From: Gracilariopsis chorda
Lineage: Eukaryota > Rhodophyta > Florideophyceae > Gracilariales > Gracilariaceae
Assembly: GCA_003194525.1 (NCBI GenBank)
Contig: NBIV01000100.1
Span: 124,001-188,000, forward strand
DNA: 64,000 bases
Reading direction: 5' to 3'
How positions within the stretch are numbered: position 1 is the first letter of the stretch; each line of letters begins with the position of its first letter. Below, piece after piece: positions 1 to 11,215 of the stretch. The notes below the pieces were generated by a model. It saw nothing but the letters and a program-made list of their open reading frames with translations, was not told where the DNA came from and made no database searches. Both the position numbers and the translations under genes were made by a program.

Positions 1-291
1 TCCTATGTTCCCAACCTCAGGAGGTTGTCGCTTGCGAGGGACTTCCTGTGGTGTGATCTCTGCTGTAGATGGACCTGCGACACTTGAAGGACCCCCGCCC
101 TGAATGGGATCTGGCATTCTATGTACTGCCCGTGGTACTTGAGGTGTAGCAGCTGGCGCAGTGCCAGAGTTTCTTTGATGACTGAGCTGTAACAAGCCTT
201 GGGCAGCTTCATACCTGTCGCGCTGTTCCTTTCTTCTTCGTTCTGTGCTGTTTGTCGAGTGGTGGCTACTGGAATTGTTTCGTGACGACAT
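1..291 (-). CDS. N-terminus of a C2H2 zinc-finger protein (partial, cut by window edge)
   Basis: Reading from an ATG at 291 down to base 1 gives 97 open codons. They match the first ~97 residues of the intact C2H2 protein at 43112-43936, with about 60% of positions identical by eye. Shared blocks are MSS..NSSSHHST, STERRRKE, AAATP.VPRA and RMPDP.QGG.PSS.AGPSTA. In the intact paralogue this part is a low-complexity Ser/Pro/Ala-rich region ahead of the fingers; the fingers of this copy lie outside the window. The ~400 bp upstream are also shared between the copies, so this is a segment duplication rather than shared protein composition. Whether this copy is intact cannot be judged. Confidence 0.75.
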   Translation of the reverse strand, partial: MSSRNNSSSHHSTNSTERRRKEQRDRYEAAQGLLQLSHQRNSGTAPAATPQVPRAVHRMPDPIQGGGPSSVAGPSTAEITPQEVPRKRQPPEVGNIG

Positions 292-692
292 TATCGTTTA
301 AGTTCTGGTTTGTTTTTTGTAATGGTCTCTTTTTGGTTTCGTTGGTGATGGTTATTGTGATCGTGTTTTAACTATTTTGATTGTAATTGGAAAGTCGCAT
401 CCGCCCTTGCGTTCAATGTATTTATAGAAAATATTGGACTGCTTTGGAAAAAGGCTCCTTTCCAAAATATATACTCCGGTCTGTATATGAAAAAATCCTT
501 CGTTGCATCGCATTACAGGTGCAATTTCTATTTCGTCGACTAGCGAGGATATATTTTATCCTAAAGCTTAGGGGTTTTCTGAATATTCAATATAAAACTC
601 ATAGAAACAGTGCCTGCTGGTGATGTTGAGACGCACTGGCAGAATTTCGTCTAATTAATCGGAGTTCTGTTTTCTTTTGTAAGAGTTCTACA
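292..692. repeat. Duplicated upstream segment of the C2H2 genes (copy 1)
   Basis: This stretch aligns with 43937-44325 through scattered substitutions and small indels. It shares a GTTGGTGAT..TTATT block, a CTCCTTTCC block, a CATCGCATTAC..GTGCAATTTC block and a TTTCGTCGACT block. Homology fades near 692, as it does near 44325 in the other copy. It holds the likely 5' UTR and promoter of the zinc-finger gene. The open stretches within it on the plus strand are not kept open in the second copy and are not called as genes. Confidence 0.65.
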
Positions 693-1559
693 TCAAATCT
701 GTCGGAACTTTGTTCATGTGTCGTTTCATAGCAGGCGCCCTTGTGCCTGATTGTCACAGGTGCTTCAACAACCGCCCCAGAAACCTCCGCGCTACATCGT
801 ACACCTCCCAGGGTTATGAACGAACTCTTTTTCTTCGTTCACTAATACAAGACACGAAGTAGTATCCTCTCGGCAAAGTACTGTGCAATTCATATGACGC
901 TGTCATGACACTATCGACCACACATGAAAAGCGTCTGTCTTTGTTCAGAACGACCAAAAACACCCAACCATCCAAACAAAAACCTGGCTACAACTTTGAA
1001 CGTGCACTGTTAGCCACCAATTTCGGTGCTTGACACACATTATGGCAATCCTCTGTCACCTTGGAAAGAGGTTCTCCCCACCAGCCAACACTAACGCTTA
1101 TGCTATTACGAACGTCTTCATTGAAAAACTTCACCATACTTGAGCACTCTCTTTTCAATAGTACACCAATTATTCGCCCTTGTGTTACAGAAGTTCCCCC
1201 GTTGAAACTGCTATAAAAGTAGCAACTTCACACCAGTTGCACAAGGAAGTAAGAAAACATACTGGTAACGTGAGCCAAGCGATTAGGACGACCAACGCTG
1301 CCCCCTCTGTACCCCATCACGTCTACTAACCTTACCATGTCAGATTTTTTGCCTCCGTCTGAACTCCTTAACCTTCTTCAACTGACCTTTCGAGAAACTC
1401 TCGCAGGCTACAACATTCGAGAAGCTTGAGAAACAATTCAATGTTCTAGAACACAGAATCCGCCGTTAGTACAATATTTGGCTTGAGACTGCGCCTTCCT
1501 CGCAACCAACACATTCTTCTGACACCCATATCCCGATACGAAACTCTGGTCGTCCATCC
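693..1559. other. No supported gene
   Basis: No long reading frame, RNA gene or clear repeat seen. The right end may belong to the 5' part of the pogo-like transposon that follows, but I found no terminal inverted repeat. Confidence 0.5.
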
Positions 1560-2846
1560 GAACTCAATACGGAAGAAGAGAACATGATTGTGGAGTCTGT
1601 CCAGTAGTTTGTAGACAAAAAAATGCCACTTACTACAGTTGGAATATGCGACCTTGTGCAGAGCTATATATGTTCACTGCCGACTGAAAAGCAGGTTCGT
1701 ATTGGATGTGATCAGAATCGTCCGTCGATTGGTTGACGTTCCCGCTTCATCATGCGCCATGGCCTAAAGTTTTTGAGCGTCCGTATTCTAGAGCAAGAGC
1801 AAACAGAAATCACACCGCAGAAGGTGGCACGCCACTTTGCTTTCATGGGTTCGCTCATCGATCCCTTACATATCGTAGATCCTATACGCATCTTCAACAT
1901 TGATGAATTGGGTGTCTAAATCAACAAAATTTTAGACCAGAGCCTTCGCAAAGGCGTCGGCAGCAAAGGTTCTGTATTGATTGAGAAAAATGTCAAGGTC
2001 AAAATTGCAAACGATCGTGTCACTGTGATGCCGGTTGTGTCAGCTGATGGTCATCTTTAAAAGCTAGTGGTTGTATTTTGGGGAAAACGTGCTCACTACA
2101 ACTTTGTGAATGGAAAGATGCAGACCTTACACGATCTTCTTCCTCCGTTCTATATGTACCACAGAGAGGTTCCTGGTGTTTACAGTAGGATCTTCAGGGC
2201 CTGGGCTGAGAAGTTCGTGTTAGAGACCCAAAGTCTACGCACTGGTGGAAGACACTTGCTGATTTTTCTTGATGGATATTCCAAGCATATTTAGCAAGAT
2301 ACACTGAGTTATTTGAAGCAAAACCAGATCATCGTCGTCGCATTTCCGTCCCATACCAGTCACGTTCTTCACCCTCTTCATGTGGGCGTTTTCCCGTACA
2401 AGTCATATGCGCAACGCCAATTCTATCCCATGGCAAGGGTTCGCTCCGTCATTTATGGCTTCGATGTGGCGTACTGCATCTCAGTTGTCCTGTCAGAATC
2501 TCTGACTTTTTCAAACGAACGTAGTGGTTTCGTGCGAACCGGAAATTGGGTGCACGCAAAAGGATGTCCATGCCCTATGGCTTTGGAAGACTTCATGTTT
2601 TTCTAACACTCTCGGAATGACGACTCCTTGACTATGCAGTACTTTGTGGATAACTTTCTGAAGAACGGACGTTCGCTTGTCATCGAAACTGAAGTAAATG
2701 AAAGCGAGACGCTTAAAATTTCAATCGTGTATGATCGTCACCTTACTGTGGACAATGTTTTCGAATCTCTGAAAACCCCCGCCGCTGGGTGGCTGAGTAT
2801 CAAACGGCCTGGTGCGTTCGAACCACAGGTGCGAGGCGCACGGTAG
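1560..2846 (+). pseudogene. pogo/Tigger-like (DDE_1) transposase pseudogene
   Basis: One reading frame (first codon base divisible by 3) can be followed from about 1560 to 2846 and resembles the CENP-B/pogo/Tigger transposase family of Tc1/mariner-type DNA transposons. Visible landmarks are IFNIDELGV at ~1895 (the first catalytic Asp of the family's N.DETG motif), LLIFLDGYSKH at ~2260 (the LDGH.SH motif, second Asp), and VAFPSHTSHVLHPLHVGVF at ~2338 (the family's PPHTSH.LQPLDVGVF). The frame is broken by in-frame stops at 1605 (TAG), 1734 (TGA), 1917 (TAA), 2058 (TAA), 2292 (TAG) and again after 2604, but needs no frameshift. The protein is therefore dead. Terminal inverted repeats were not found. 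Confidence 0.75.
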
Positions 2847-3633
2847 TCCGGAGTGCTACTGAGGTCCACGGCAGACAAGCAGACACAAGGTAGATGCGCT
2901 GTTGAGGTCCCTAAGGACAAACAGACGCGGAGTAGCACGGCAGGCGCGAAGAAGCGCGGACGTACAGAAGAAGAAGTCGAAAGACGGTTGTAGAATAGTT
3001 TGTTGTTGTTCTAGTCGAGAGCTATTGCACTCTCAACAACTACTTAAGTATTGCAGTAACAGTAGACTACATGCACATACAATTTATATGTCCTACACAT
3101 TATCGTAGACCCGCATTGCGCAGATTAGACCACCAATAATGTCAGTATCCATTACAATCAGTCCTACAAGCATCATTATCACTTCATCTCCGTCACCGTG
3201 TGACGTAGCATGCAGATGTACAATCTGGTACATCTCTACAGTACGCATGCATGAATATTCAGTAGCACAAGAACCTACTCCTCCCAACCACACGACACCC
3301 AATCACGTAGATATTCCACACTCAGACCTGAAGCGACTTGATGAGCTTGCACCTCGACGCTAGACGCTGTTTGAACACATGAAAACAACCCGTGTGGTCC
3401 CTTGTCGTGAGGCAGCACTGTGCTGCTCGCAATAATGCTGTTGATGCTATGTTACAGCTGCAGGGCGGGATTAATATTATTGAGTTTACGCAGATGGAAC
3501 TTCGTAAGAATGTGAGTAAAATTGCCTTACAAGTTTAAAAGTTGAGAATGCTGTAACATTGTTTAGTGAAGTTCCTTAGTTTTGGACAGTAAAAAGTGCA
3601 GTAATAGTGAAGCCGCAACCTCAGAAATTCTCG
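2847..3633. other. No supported gene
   Basis: Only short overlapping open stretches on both strands with no recognisable domain. A His/Ser/Thr-coding low-complexity patch lies at 3140-3360. It could be the 3' tail of the pogo-like element or the 5' end of the Harbinger-like element that Gypsy-1 interrupted. Confidence 0.4.
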
Positions 3634-3638
3634 CCTTC

Positions 3639-3936
3639 TGTAGCCGTTCCCGGCTCTGTGTGGGTAGTCGGAACCCAAATGGGAAACAGGGTTCCTCCCC
3701 AACGAACGCTGCGTAGTGTAGCCGTTTCCGGCTCTGTGTGGGTAGTCGGAACCCAAATGGGAAACAGGGTTCCTCCCCCCTCGAACGCGGCGTAGGTGGC
3801 CCCGTAGGTAGCAGTAGCTACGCGCAGCGTTCTTTTTGCTGCTCTGTCTTAAGACACGACAGAGCAGCCTCTGAGAAAAACCCAGAGGCATCGAACCTCG
3901 CCTTTCTTGGTCGAACAACTACCGTAGTTCGCCACA
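3639..3936 (+). repeat. Gypsy-1 5' LTR
   Basis: 298 bp, starts TGTAGCCG and ends TTCGCCACA. Its first 157 bp are two near-identical tandem copies of a 78/79-bp unit (3639-3716 and 3717-3795), both starting with the LTR terminus TGTAGCCG. Each unit contains GGAACCC...GGGTTCC inverted arms. The 3' LTR has the same duplication, so it predates this insertion. Confidence 0.93.
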
Positions 3937-3994
3937 GTGATCACTGGTTTGACTACAACATTTTTTTTCGTTTTTTCTTCCCCGTTCGATCGAA

Positions 3995-5035
3995 ATGTCT
4001 GCTCCACAGCCGACGCCACAATCTAGCACCCAGAGAGATGGCACGCAGCCTGACGTTGCTTATCAAGAGCCTACCTTTGTCTCTACATCGGTTATTCACC
4101 CGCGCTTGGTACAAACTGACTCCCCGTCAATCAGAACCTTTCTCCGCTGTACCATCAGTATTGCAATGAAGTCACCGCCCGCGCCCTTAAATTTGCTGTT
4201 ATCGACGCGACAACCACCGAGATCGTCCGACCAGTCAACCTTACATACTGCGTGGACCCAGAATGGCTGGAATCCATCGTGGAACTCAAACTGATTCCGA
4301 ATCTGACTGACGTGGACATGGTAAGGGACGTAATGTTGCGAACCTTTCTAGAAGAGCGCTCCAAAATCAAGAAGAATACAAGTTCTCTTCCGAAGCTTAA
4401 CGCCATCGTTGAAAGAGAACTCAGAATGAACATGATCGAGACGTCCGCGCCGATGCGCATGGAAAATCTGTTCGCATCACATTTGTCACTTCTAAGACGC
4501 CACCTTTGAAATTGATAACGAAATCGAGACCCAAGATCGCTATTGAGCACATCATCTTGGCAATGAAGCCAAAATCACTGCGAGCGAAATTCGAATCCAA
4601 TCTGGACTTTTTCTCACATGGAGTTGCAAAAGGACTTTAACGGATTCTTCACACATGCAGTAAAAGTCTCTCAATCGTTTGAGGATCTTGTAAATGGTCC
4701 AACCCCTCGCAGCACCAACTCCCGCACCCGCAAGAAATGTTGAGGGCAATCTGAGAGAAACAACATCCGCGGCGAGGCAAGCAGTGCCAGCAGCGAGCCA
4801 CGCAAATCGCGTTCAGGCAACAGGCCTCCACCATATTGCCCTCATCCGCCTTGCAAAACGAAGACCGCCCGTCATTGGGTGGACGATTGCGATCTGGCGA
4901 CGGATGAAGAGAAGCAAGAGTACAAGGCGGCATTTGCAGTGCAAAGGAAGTGGCAGACGGCCCGTCAAAATCTACACGTAGCCAAACAAGCAAGGCCAAA
5001 GCCAGTCGGACACACACCTTGGCAAGGCTCAGTCA
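3995..5035 (+). pseudogene. Gypsy-1 gag remnant
   Basis: Begins with an ATG at 3995 and a Gln/Ser/Thr/Pro-rich N-terminus, 58 bp after the 5' LTR. A frameshift near 4150 moves the reading into the frame that gives NLTYCVDPEWLESIVEL and ends at 4509. A further shift continues toward a zinc-knuckle-like CPHPPCKTKT..H..DDC pattern near 4840-4890, with more stops in between. Gag would form the particle and bind RNA. No full capsid domain can be read through, so this is a dead gene. Confidence 0.6.
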
Positions 5036-5091
5036 ACTGATTGCAACCACGTACAGCACCATGTTCTCCCGCATGATGCATCATCACTGTC

Positions 5092-8000
5092 TCTGACGGC
5101 AGCACCTCCTTAGACAGCACTGGTCGCTGCGATGGTGGAAGCGACGACAGCATTGTATCTCCTCGCATTGCAGAGAAAGCAGCGCTAAAGGGCATTGGCA
5201 AGATTGCAGCCATCGAGACCACAAACCTGTCTGTTGCGCTGAAGTCGGGTTCCACACCCCAAAGCTTCGCATTTTCACGCACATGGACAGCCCCACGTAC
5301 TATCTTGCAGTTACCATCAGGGAGTTTGGCCCTCGCCAATATCACGTATCTCGTAGCAGACAATGACTTAGCGTGCGAAGAACTCCTCATCGACCGCCCC
5401 GTTCTGCGCCACCTTCGCGTAGACACTGAGACTTTGCTTGACAATAATAGTTTTGCGCTGAACGAAGCAGATTGCTCCGAAGTTGGGAACCCAACAATGG
5501 ATTTGGAAAAAGGGTACGTCAGCCGTTTGATGATCGCGCGGCTCTACAAAGACGCTGGTCCAACCCCATCCACCAATACACCATCCGTGCTTCCTGCTGA
5601 TCGCCCGAGGGTTAACTATCATGCTGCACGCCAGGAACAAGACCCATTTCCCGACCCCTCGCTGCTTCACTCTGTAAACAGTGCACAGCACGAAGAAATT
5701 GAAAACGCAGTAAGTGGGATGGTCGAGACCGCACGCCAAAATTGCATGGCAGCCCTGCACCTCACCGAGCTTCAAGCCATCTTAACGGAGCACATGGACA
5801 TTTTTCGGGTATCTCTCTCCGTCGGGCCTCCGGCCAACATCAGACCGCTGAAGATCGAGCTTGTCCCAGAAGCCAAACCTGTCCGTGTTTGCCTCAGAAA
5901 CTACTCTCGAGACCAGCGCATATTTCTCCAGAACTTTGTGGAGGACCTCATCCGCACAGAAATGGCATACCCCAACCCAACATCTCGGTGGGCAAGTGCT
6001 CCGCTCATCGTCCCAAAGCCAGGACCAGCCCGTTTTCGGTTCACTGTCGACCTTCGCCCAGTGAACAAACTCACTGTCAAGCACCAGTACCCCATGCCCA
6101 ACATCGAACAAGAGCTTCTCAAGCTCGCTGGATCAGAATGCTTTGCCACTTTCGACCTCTCGCATGGCTATAGGCAATTCTCACTTGACAAAGCCTCCCA
6201 GGCACTCCAGTCTTTCATCACACTGGACGGCATCTTTTCCCCGACGCGAGTCCTGCATGGAACAATAAACGCGACAACCCACCTACAGTCAGTGTTGGCT
6301 GAGATATTCCCAAAGAACCTTAAAAAACTCCTTTTGTATTGGCTCGAAGACATTCCGCTCCATAGTAAAACTGTCGAGAAGCTTCTACAAGGAATAAGGA
6401 AGATCTTCAAAGTGTGCCGCGAATATTCCATTTGCCTCCACCCAAAGAAATGCATCCTATTTGCGAAGTCTATACGGTGGTGTGGCAGAATCATTTCCGC
6501 AGCTGGAGTAAGGTACGACTCGAGAAAGTTAGAAGGACCATTGCGCATGGAGCCCCCGGTTAACGGGGCACATTTGCAGCAGTTCGTATGCGCACTACAA
6601 TGGGTCAAGATGAGCATTCCAGACTTCTCCAACCTCACCCTACCTCTAGATCATTTTCTGGAAAAGGTGTATTCGAAGGCGGGAAAACCTACGAAGACAA
6701 CAGTCGCGAAGGTAGATCTTGACGCCCTTGGTTGGTCCGCAGCGGAGTCAAAGACTTTTCAGGCATGCAAGGAAGCACTCGCACATAGCGTCACCCTTGC
6801 CCACAGGGACGAGAGCCAGAGACTCGTTGTGTACACGGATGCATCAGACAATATTTGGTCGGGCATCATCCCGCAAGTGCCCCTTTCCAACCTCACTAAG
6901 CCACATAATGAGCAACGGCACAGTCCTTTAGCTTTTTGCTCTGGCCTCTTCAACGCGACGCAGCAGGGGTGGTCGATCATAGAGAAGGAGGCGTTCGCCA
7001 TTCTTGCCACTCTTGAAAGAATGCACTGGCTCGTTGCTACATCTTCTGGCTTCGATCTGTACACAGACCATAACAACCTGATTTTGATCTTTGACCCGCT
7101 CTCCATTATCCCGGACCTGAGCCAACCGTCGTTTCGGAAGGTTCTAGGTTGGGCTGTCAAAATAAGCGTCTACAACTACATCTGCTTTCACATCAAGGAT
7201 ATCGACAACGTGTGGACAGACATTCTCACTCGTTGGGCTGCTTCAGAAGCAGTTCGACGACTTGTCAAGGTCCGAGCTCTCCCATGGAGCTCTGCAGCAA
7301 ACTTTGTCAGGCCCAAGCCTGAAGAAATCCGTTCTGAGCAATTTTCAAACGCTCAACATCGCCCGGAAGGACTCCAACAAGAGGAAGGAATCTGGAAACT
7401 CAAGGATGGCGCTGTATGGATCCCGGAAACTTCTGACTCTCTGCAGCTTCGACTCTGCATTATCGTGCACACTGAACCAGCCGGGCACCGAGGCCGTTTG
7501 ACCACATCAAAGGCTTTGAGGAAACGCTTAGCCCGGAAAACGCAGAACAAAGACGTCTTCACATTCGTGCAATCTTGCATTCATTTTATATCGACCACTG
7601 GAGGCGAAAAGGTCCCTAGACCGTTCGGTCCCGCAGTTCATGGCACAGCTCCAAATGACCTTCTGCAGTTCGACTATCTTGAAACTGGGCCAAGCCGAAG
7701 CGGCGAGAAGTATGTCTTGATGCTACGCAACGATCATTCGCACTATAAATGGTTCTTCGCGTTCGCCAACACGGCCGCTGAGAATGCAGCGCAAGCTATT
7801 GTCGATTGGTCCGCAGCCTTTCCAGTACCACAAGGGCTCATGTCTGACGGTCCCACTCATTTCCGCAACGAGACAATCTGATTGCTCTCTAAGTCTCTAC
7901 GAGTGCCACATCATCTTACGCTGCCTTACACTGCTTGGAGCAACGGTGCAGTCGAACGTTTAGGGAGGGAAGTCATTCGCGCTTTTTCGCGCACTCACAT

Positions 8001-8773
8001 CAGAGTTTCAAACGGAGTTTAAAGAATGGACCGACCACCTACCTCTCATTCAGAGCATCCTTAACAATGCTCCTACGCCGCACCGCAGAAACACAGCTCC
8101 GGTTACGGCTTTCTTTGGCATGACACCGACTCCGCCGATAACGTCTTTCCTTCGTACTACGACACAGAAGATTGTAGAAGCTTCAGACATTGTCGTGGAA
8201 CGTTGCAGTAACGTTGAATCCCTTCAAAAGGCCTGCGCTGAGCTCCACCCGTTAGTACAGAAGATCCTACAGAAGAACCGGGAGGTGTCAAGGAATCAGG
8301 CTTCAAAGGGTACACTGTGCAACTTTGTTGAAGGCGATTTTGTTTTGGTGGCACGGGAAGAGTTTCATGGTGGTGAGAAATTGGCACTCCGCTGGCGCGG
8401 CCCACGACGGGTGCTCAAGATGCCTTCGGATTACGTTTATCAAGTGAAGGATCTACGAAATAGGGCTACAGAAGAAGTTCATGGGTCACGGCTCAAGTTC
8501 TACCACGACAATTCGCTCGACACTGCCGCCAACTTTTCGCATGTCATTGCTTCCGAATCCGGAATGCTGGTTGCACGCTTGATAAAACTCGTGCGCACAG
8601 ACACTGACCTCAAAGTGCAAGTACGTTGGAAAGAACTCGACAATGCAGAAGACACCTTGTAACCTCTGCACCGCATTTTCGAAGATGTGCCGATAATGCT
8701 TAAGCACCTACTCAACCGCAAAAAAACTCCGCCGGAGCTTGCAGAAGCTGTACGCACTGCACTTTCTCTCTGA
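5092..8773 (+). pseudogene. Gypsy-1 pol remnant (PR-RT-RNase H-INT-chromodomain-like)
   Basis: A long open frame covers 5110-7881. A protease-like region (SIVSPRIAEKAAL, ~5150) leads into RT, with RFRFTVDLRPVNKLT at ~6030, ATFDLSHGYRQF at ~6147 and the polymerase box at ~6337. RNase H follows with VVYTDASDN at ~6828, EKEAFAIL, and LYTDHNNL at ~7059. Integrase has H....H at ~7470, a C..F in place of the usual C..C at ~7577, and FDYLETGP and MSDGPTHFRNE for the first two Asp. A TGA at 7879 and a frameshift near 8020 precede AFFGMTPTPP and a C-terminal VARLIKLV..VQVRWKELD chromodomain-like stretch ending past a TAA at 8660. The RT box reads YWLED instead of Y-x-DD, so the polymerase is predicted dead. 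Confidence 0.9.
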
Positions 8774-8783
8774 AAGAGGGGAG
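8772..8783 (+). other. Gypsy-1 polypurine tract
   Basis: GAAAGAGGGGAG directly abuts the TG of the 3' LTR, the expected place of the plus-strand primer in LTR retrotransposons. Confidence 0.85.
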
Positions 8784-9080
8784 TGTAGCCGTTTTCGGGT
8801 CTGTGTGGGTAGTCGGAACCCAAATGGGAAACAGGGTTCCTCCCCCACGAACGCTGCGTAGTGTAGCCGTTTACGGCTCTGTGTGGGTAGTCGGAACCCA
8901 AATGGGAAACAGGGTTCCTTCCCACTCGAACGTGGCGTAGGTGGCCCCGTAGGTAGTAGTAGCTACGCGCAGCATTCTTTTTGATGCTCTGTCTTAAGGC
9001 ACGACAGAGCAGTCTCTGAGTAAAACCAGAGGCATCGAACCTCACCTTTCTTGGACGAACAACTACCATAGTTCGCCACA
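8784..9080 (+). repeat. Gypsy-1 3' LTR
   Basis: 297 bp, TGTAGCC...TTCGCCACA, colinear with the 5' LTR and carrying the same terminal tandem duplication (8784-8861 and 8862-8940). The LTRs differ at scattered bases (roughly 6% by eye), so the insertion is not recent. It is followed by the target duplicate CCTTC at 9081-9085. Confidence 0.93.
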
Positions 9081-9120
9081 CCTTCACATTCTGTAATCTT
9101 TTTGCTCCAACTACATCCAT

Positions 9121-9750
9121 ATGGATGATCAATCACCAGCAACCCCTTCCGAAGCGATATCACTTCATCTATCACCAGGAACACATCGTTCTGATACCCT
9201 CAGCACACCATCCACGCCCACGTTAATTTCTCCATCTTCGTAAGCCTCCAAGCCCCCAAGCAGATTTTCGAAAGAAGAAGACTTAGTGATCGTACAAGAA
9301 ATTGCCGCAGCTAAAACGTATGTAGAACCAAATGTAGAGACTAGGGAACATTTCAAAATAGCTGCCGCTAAACGAAATGCAAGAAAGCGTGTCAAGCACG
9401 CAGTAACATAGAAATCTGTACAAAAAAGATACAAATGGTTCGAAGAACGTTTTGAAAAGAATGAAGATATCGAGTTAATAATAAGTGGACTTGGATGTGA
9501 CGTTGGATAGTTGGAAGATTCAATTTGTACCATGGAGGAAGCGCGTGACGAGGTAGCTAGATGTAGTGGAGAGCACAAAGGAAAGAAGGTGAATCTTGGT
9601 GAGAAGAAGGAAAGATTTGGAGCTCTCATTAGAAATCGTGTTACACGCCGGAGAGACGGCGAAGTGAATAGCGAAGGTGGTGCAAACGGTGACGATGAAC
9701 GAAGTTTAAGGGAAGGAAGCCGAACGTGTCATCTGTGTATTTGTCACTAG
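9121..9750 (+). pseudogene. Harbinger/PIF-type Myb/SANT-like ORF, decayed
   Basis: From an ATG at 9121 one frame runs to 9750, with in-frame stops at 9241, 9409 and 9508 but no frameshift. It reads RFSKEEDLVIVQEIAAA, then KSVQKRYKWFEERF, then a Glu/Lys-rich stretch. The pattern (acidic/aromatic SANT-like helices, then a basic-acidic coiled region) fits the Myb-like DNA-binding partner that Harbinger/PIF transposons encode beside their transposase. A convergent Harbinger transposase remnant lies 0.9 kb downstream, which supports the call. A degraded Glu-rich tail may continue to ~10170 in other frames. Identification by the Myb-like part alone would be weak. Confidence 0.6.
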
Positions 9751-10616
9751 AAGGCGAGGCTTCTTCGTGTACTGCAGGAATAGAGCAGAAAAATGCCAGC
9801 CGTTCTGATTTTCAAGAGGAGAAGTTGAAACTCGAGAGCGAACGATTTGAGGCATCACAGAAAGAAAACGTTATAGACAGAAAAGAGCGTTCATGAGAGA
9901 GGCGGGAGGCACAGCAACTAGAATTGCAAAAGTTCCACCTCATGATGGATGTCATACGGAAATTCAAGAATGCAGACAATGGTGCAACCGTTTCTCCTAG
10001 CACACCGACACTGCCACAAAGCCTACCGCCAGTAAGCGTAGAACGCAGCCTTTCCGGGAAGAACGAATCGCGTGCATTGGAATCTGGTAGATATGGGCCT
10101 CCTGACGCGGCTCATCAACCTAGTGTCGGTCAGAAGGGAGTCGAGGAACTTCAATCAGACAACTGACGGTCTCTCTACAGTTTACGGGGCTGGTTCGAGC
10201 CCTCTTATAGTGCTTGGTGGGCGCTCTAGAGAGCTACAAACTATCTACCGCGCATAGTCAGATGAATTCTATTCTATTACATTCATGGTTTCCGGAACGA
10301 GATAGTGTGAGACTCAAGTTTGAATTGGGTTGAATCAACTTGAGTTCTTGAATCACACTGTACCTGGCTGAATCCAGTTGAATCTACCACCTACGTAACG
10401 ATACCCAGTGCGTTTCGTTGGTGTTTGTGGCAGCTAGATAAGCTTGTCAGGATGGAGCTGTACAATCGAAGTTATTTGATAGCTGATTCTCGTAAATGCA
10501 AGTGCCCATATACATAAGTAGGAGTGGAGTGACATATAAAGAAACAACTAGAGCCTGCAGACCTCTTCGTTTTCTACAAAATCGGTAACGCTCCAGTACA
10601 ACTTGACTTCATTAAA
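9751..10616. other. Intergenic part of the Harbinger-like element
   Basis: Decayed tail of the Myb-like ORF followed by non-coding sequence. At 10303-10359 there is an imperfect inverted repeat (AGTGTGA and ACTCAAGTT against AACTTGAGT and TCACACT) containing several TTGAAT words, placed between two convergent ORFs. It could serve as a two-way transcript end; this is an inference. Confidence 0.4.
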
Positions 10617-11215
10617 TATTCACTCGACTTTTATGCGTCCTATAGCCATCGCTGCATTATAGGCGTTCTGATCTTTGGTCAGTTCGGACCCATGAGGGGG
10701 AACTTGTAGAAACTCTCGTTCGTTGTATCCGCTATCACCGTATATGCAGCACTGCTTTTCGTCTATCATCAGTTTAGATTCCAGCTGTTCGTACATTTCT
10801 GATCTAACGTATAGAGTCCAGTCATGTCGACGTTCTTTCACAGGCCCGTAGGCTTGCATTACGATACCATCCGGCGTATTTTCAGCTTGAACTTCAACGC
10901 ATGTGATCTTTTGTGCCCATTATGAACCACATTCTCTAGCCCATCGTCGCTTGGTCCGGCAATCTTCAGTAAAGTTACATCTATGGACCCAATACAGTTT
11001 TTGAGAGCCTCCGTTTTGTCGTGTACTGAATTTCCCCACCTCTACGCGTTCTGTGCGGTACAAGTGGGATGCAAGGGACCTAATAGAAGTTTTTCGTAAT
11101 CATCGAAAAAAGTATCTACATCTTCTCAGGATATCTCGCTTAATTGGAGAGCATGTTTAAATTAACGATCAGTCCATCGATATGGCGACGCCATTCTACT
11201 TAGTAGAACACAGGT
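10617..11215 (-). pseudogene. Harbinger/PIF (DDE_4) transposase remnant
   Basis: Read on the minus strand from about 11215. Fragments joined by frameshifts give FFDDYEKLLLG, then CIGSIDVTLLKIAGP (first catalytic Asp), HNGHKRSHALKF, PDGIVMQAYGPVKERRHD, IYGDSGYNE, and NAYNAAMAIGRIKVE (terminal R..VE Glu). These are the signature blocks of Harbinger-type transposases in the correct order. At least one frameshift (near 10880) and two stops (near 11035 and 11100) break it. Together with the Myb-like ORF on the opposite strand it forms the usual two-gene layout of this superfamily. Terminal inverted repeats and the 3-bp target duplication were not found; the left end may lie beyond Gypsy-1. Confidence 0.82.

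Larger units (their letters stand above)
3639..9080 (+). mobile_element. Gypsy-1: full-length, decayed Ty3/gypsy LTR retrotransposon
   Basis: A 5442-bp element bounded by LTRs 3639-3936 and 8784-9080, both TG...CA. It is flanked by a perfect 5-bp target duplication CCTTC (3634-3638 and 9081-9085), so the copy is complete. Order inside is gag, protease, RT, RNase H, integrase, chromodomain-like tail, purine tract, 3' LTR, which is the Ty3/gypsy order. Both gag and pol are broken by stops and frameshifts, so it cannot be autonomous. From general memory the integrase and C-terminal region resemble gypsy elements of oomycetes and algae; a search is needed to place it. It landed 36 bp upstream of the start of the Harbinger-type Myb-like ORF. 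Confidence 0.93.

Noticed and set aside
10185-10215. GGTTCGAGCCC resembling a tRNA T-arm
   Set aside because: No acceptor, D or anticodon arms can be folded around it; no tRNA gene is supported anywhere in the window.
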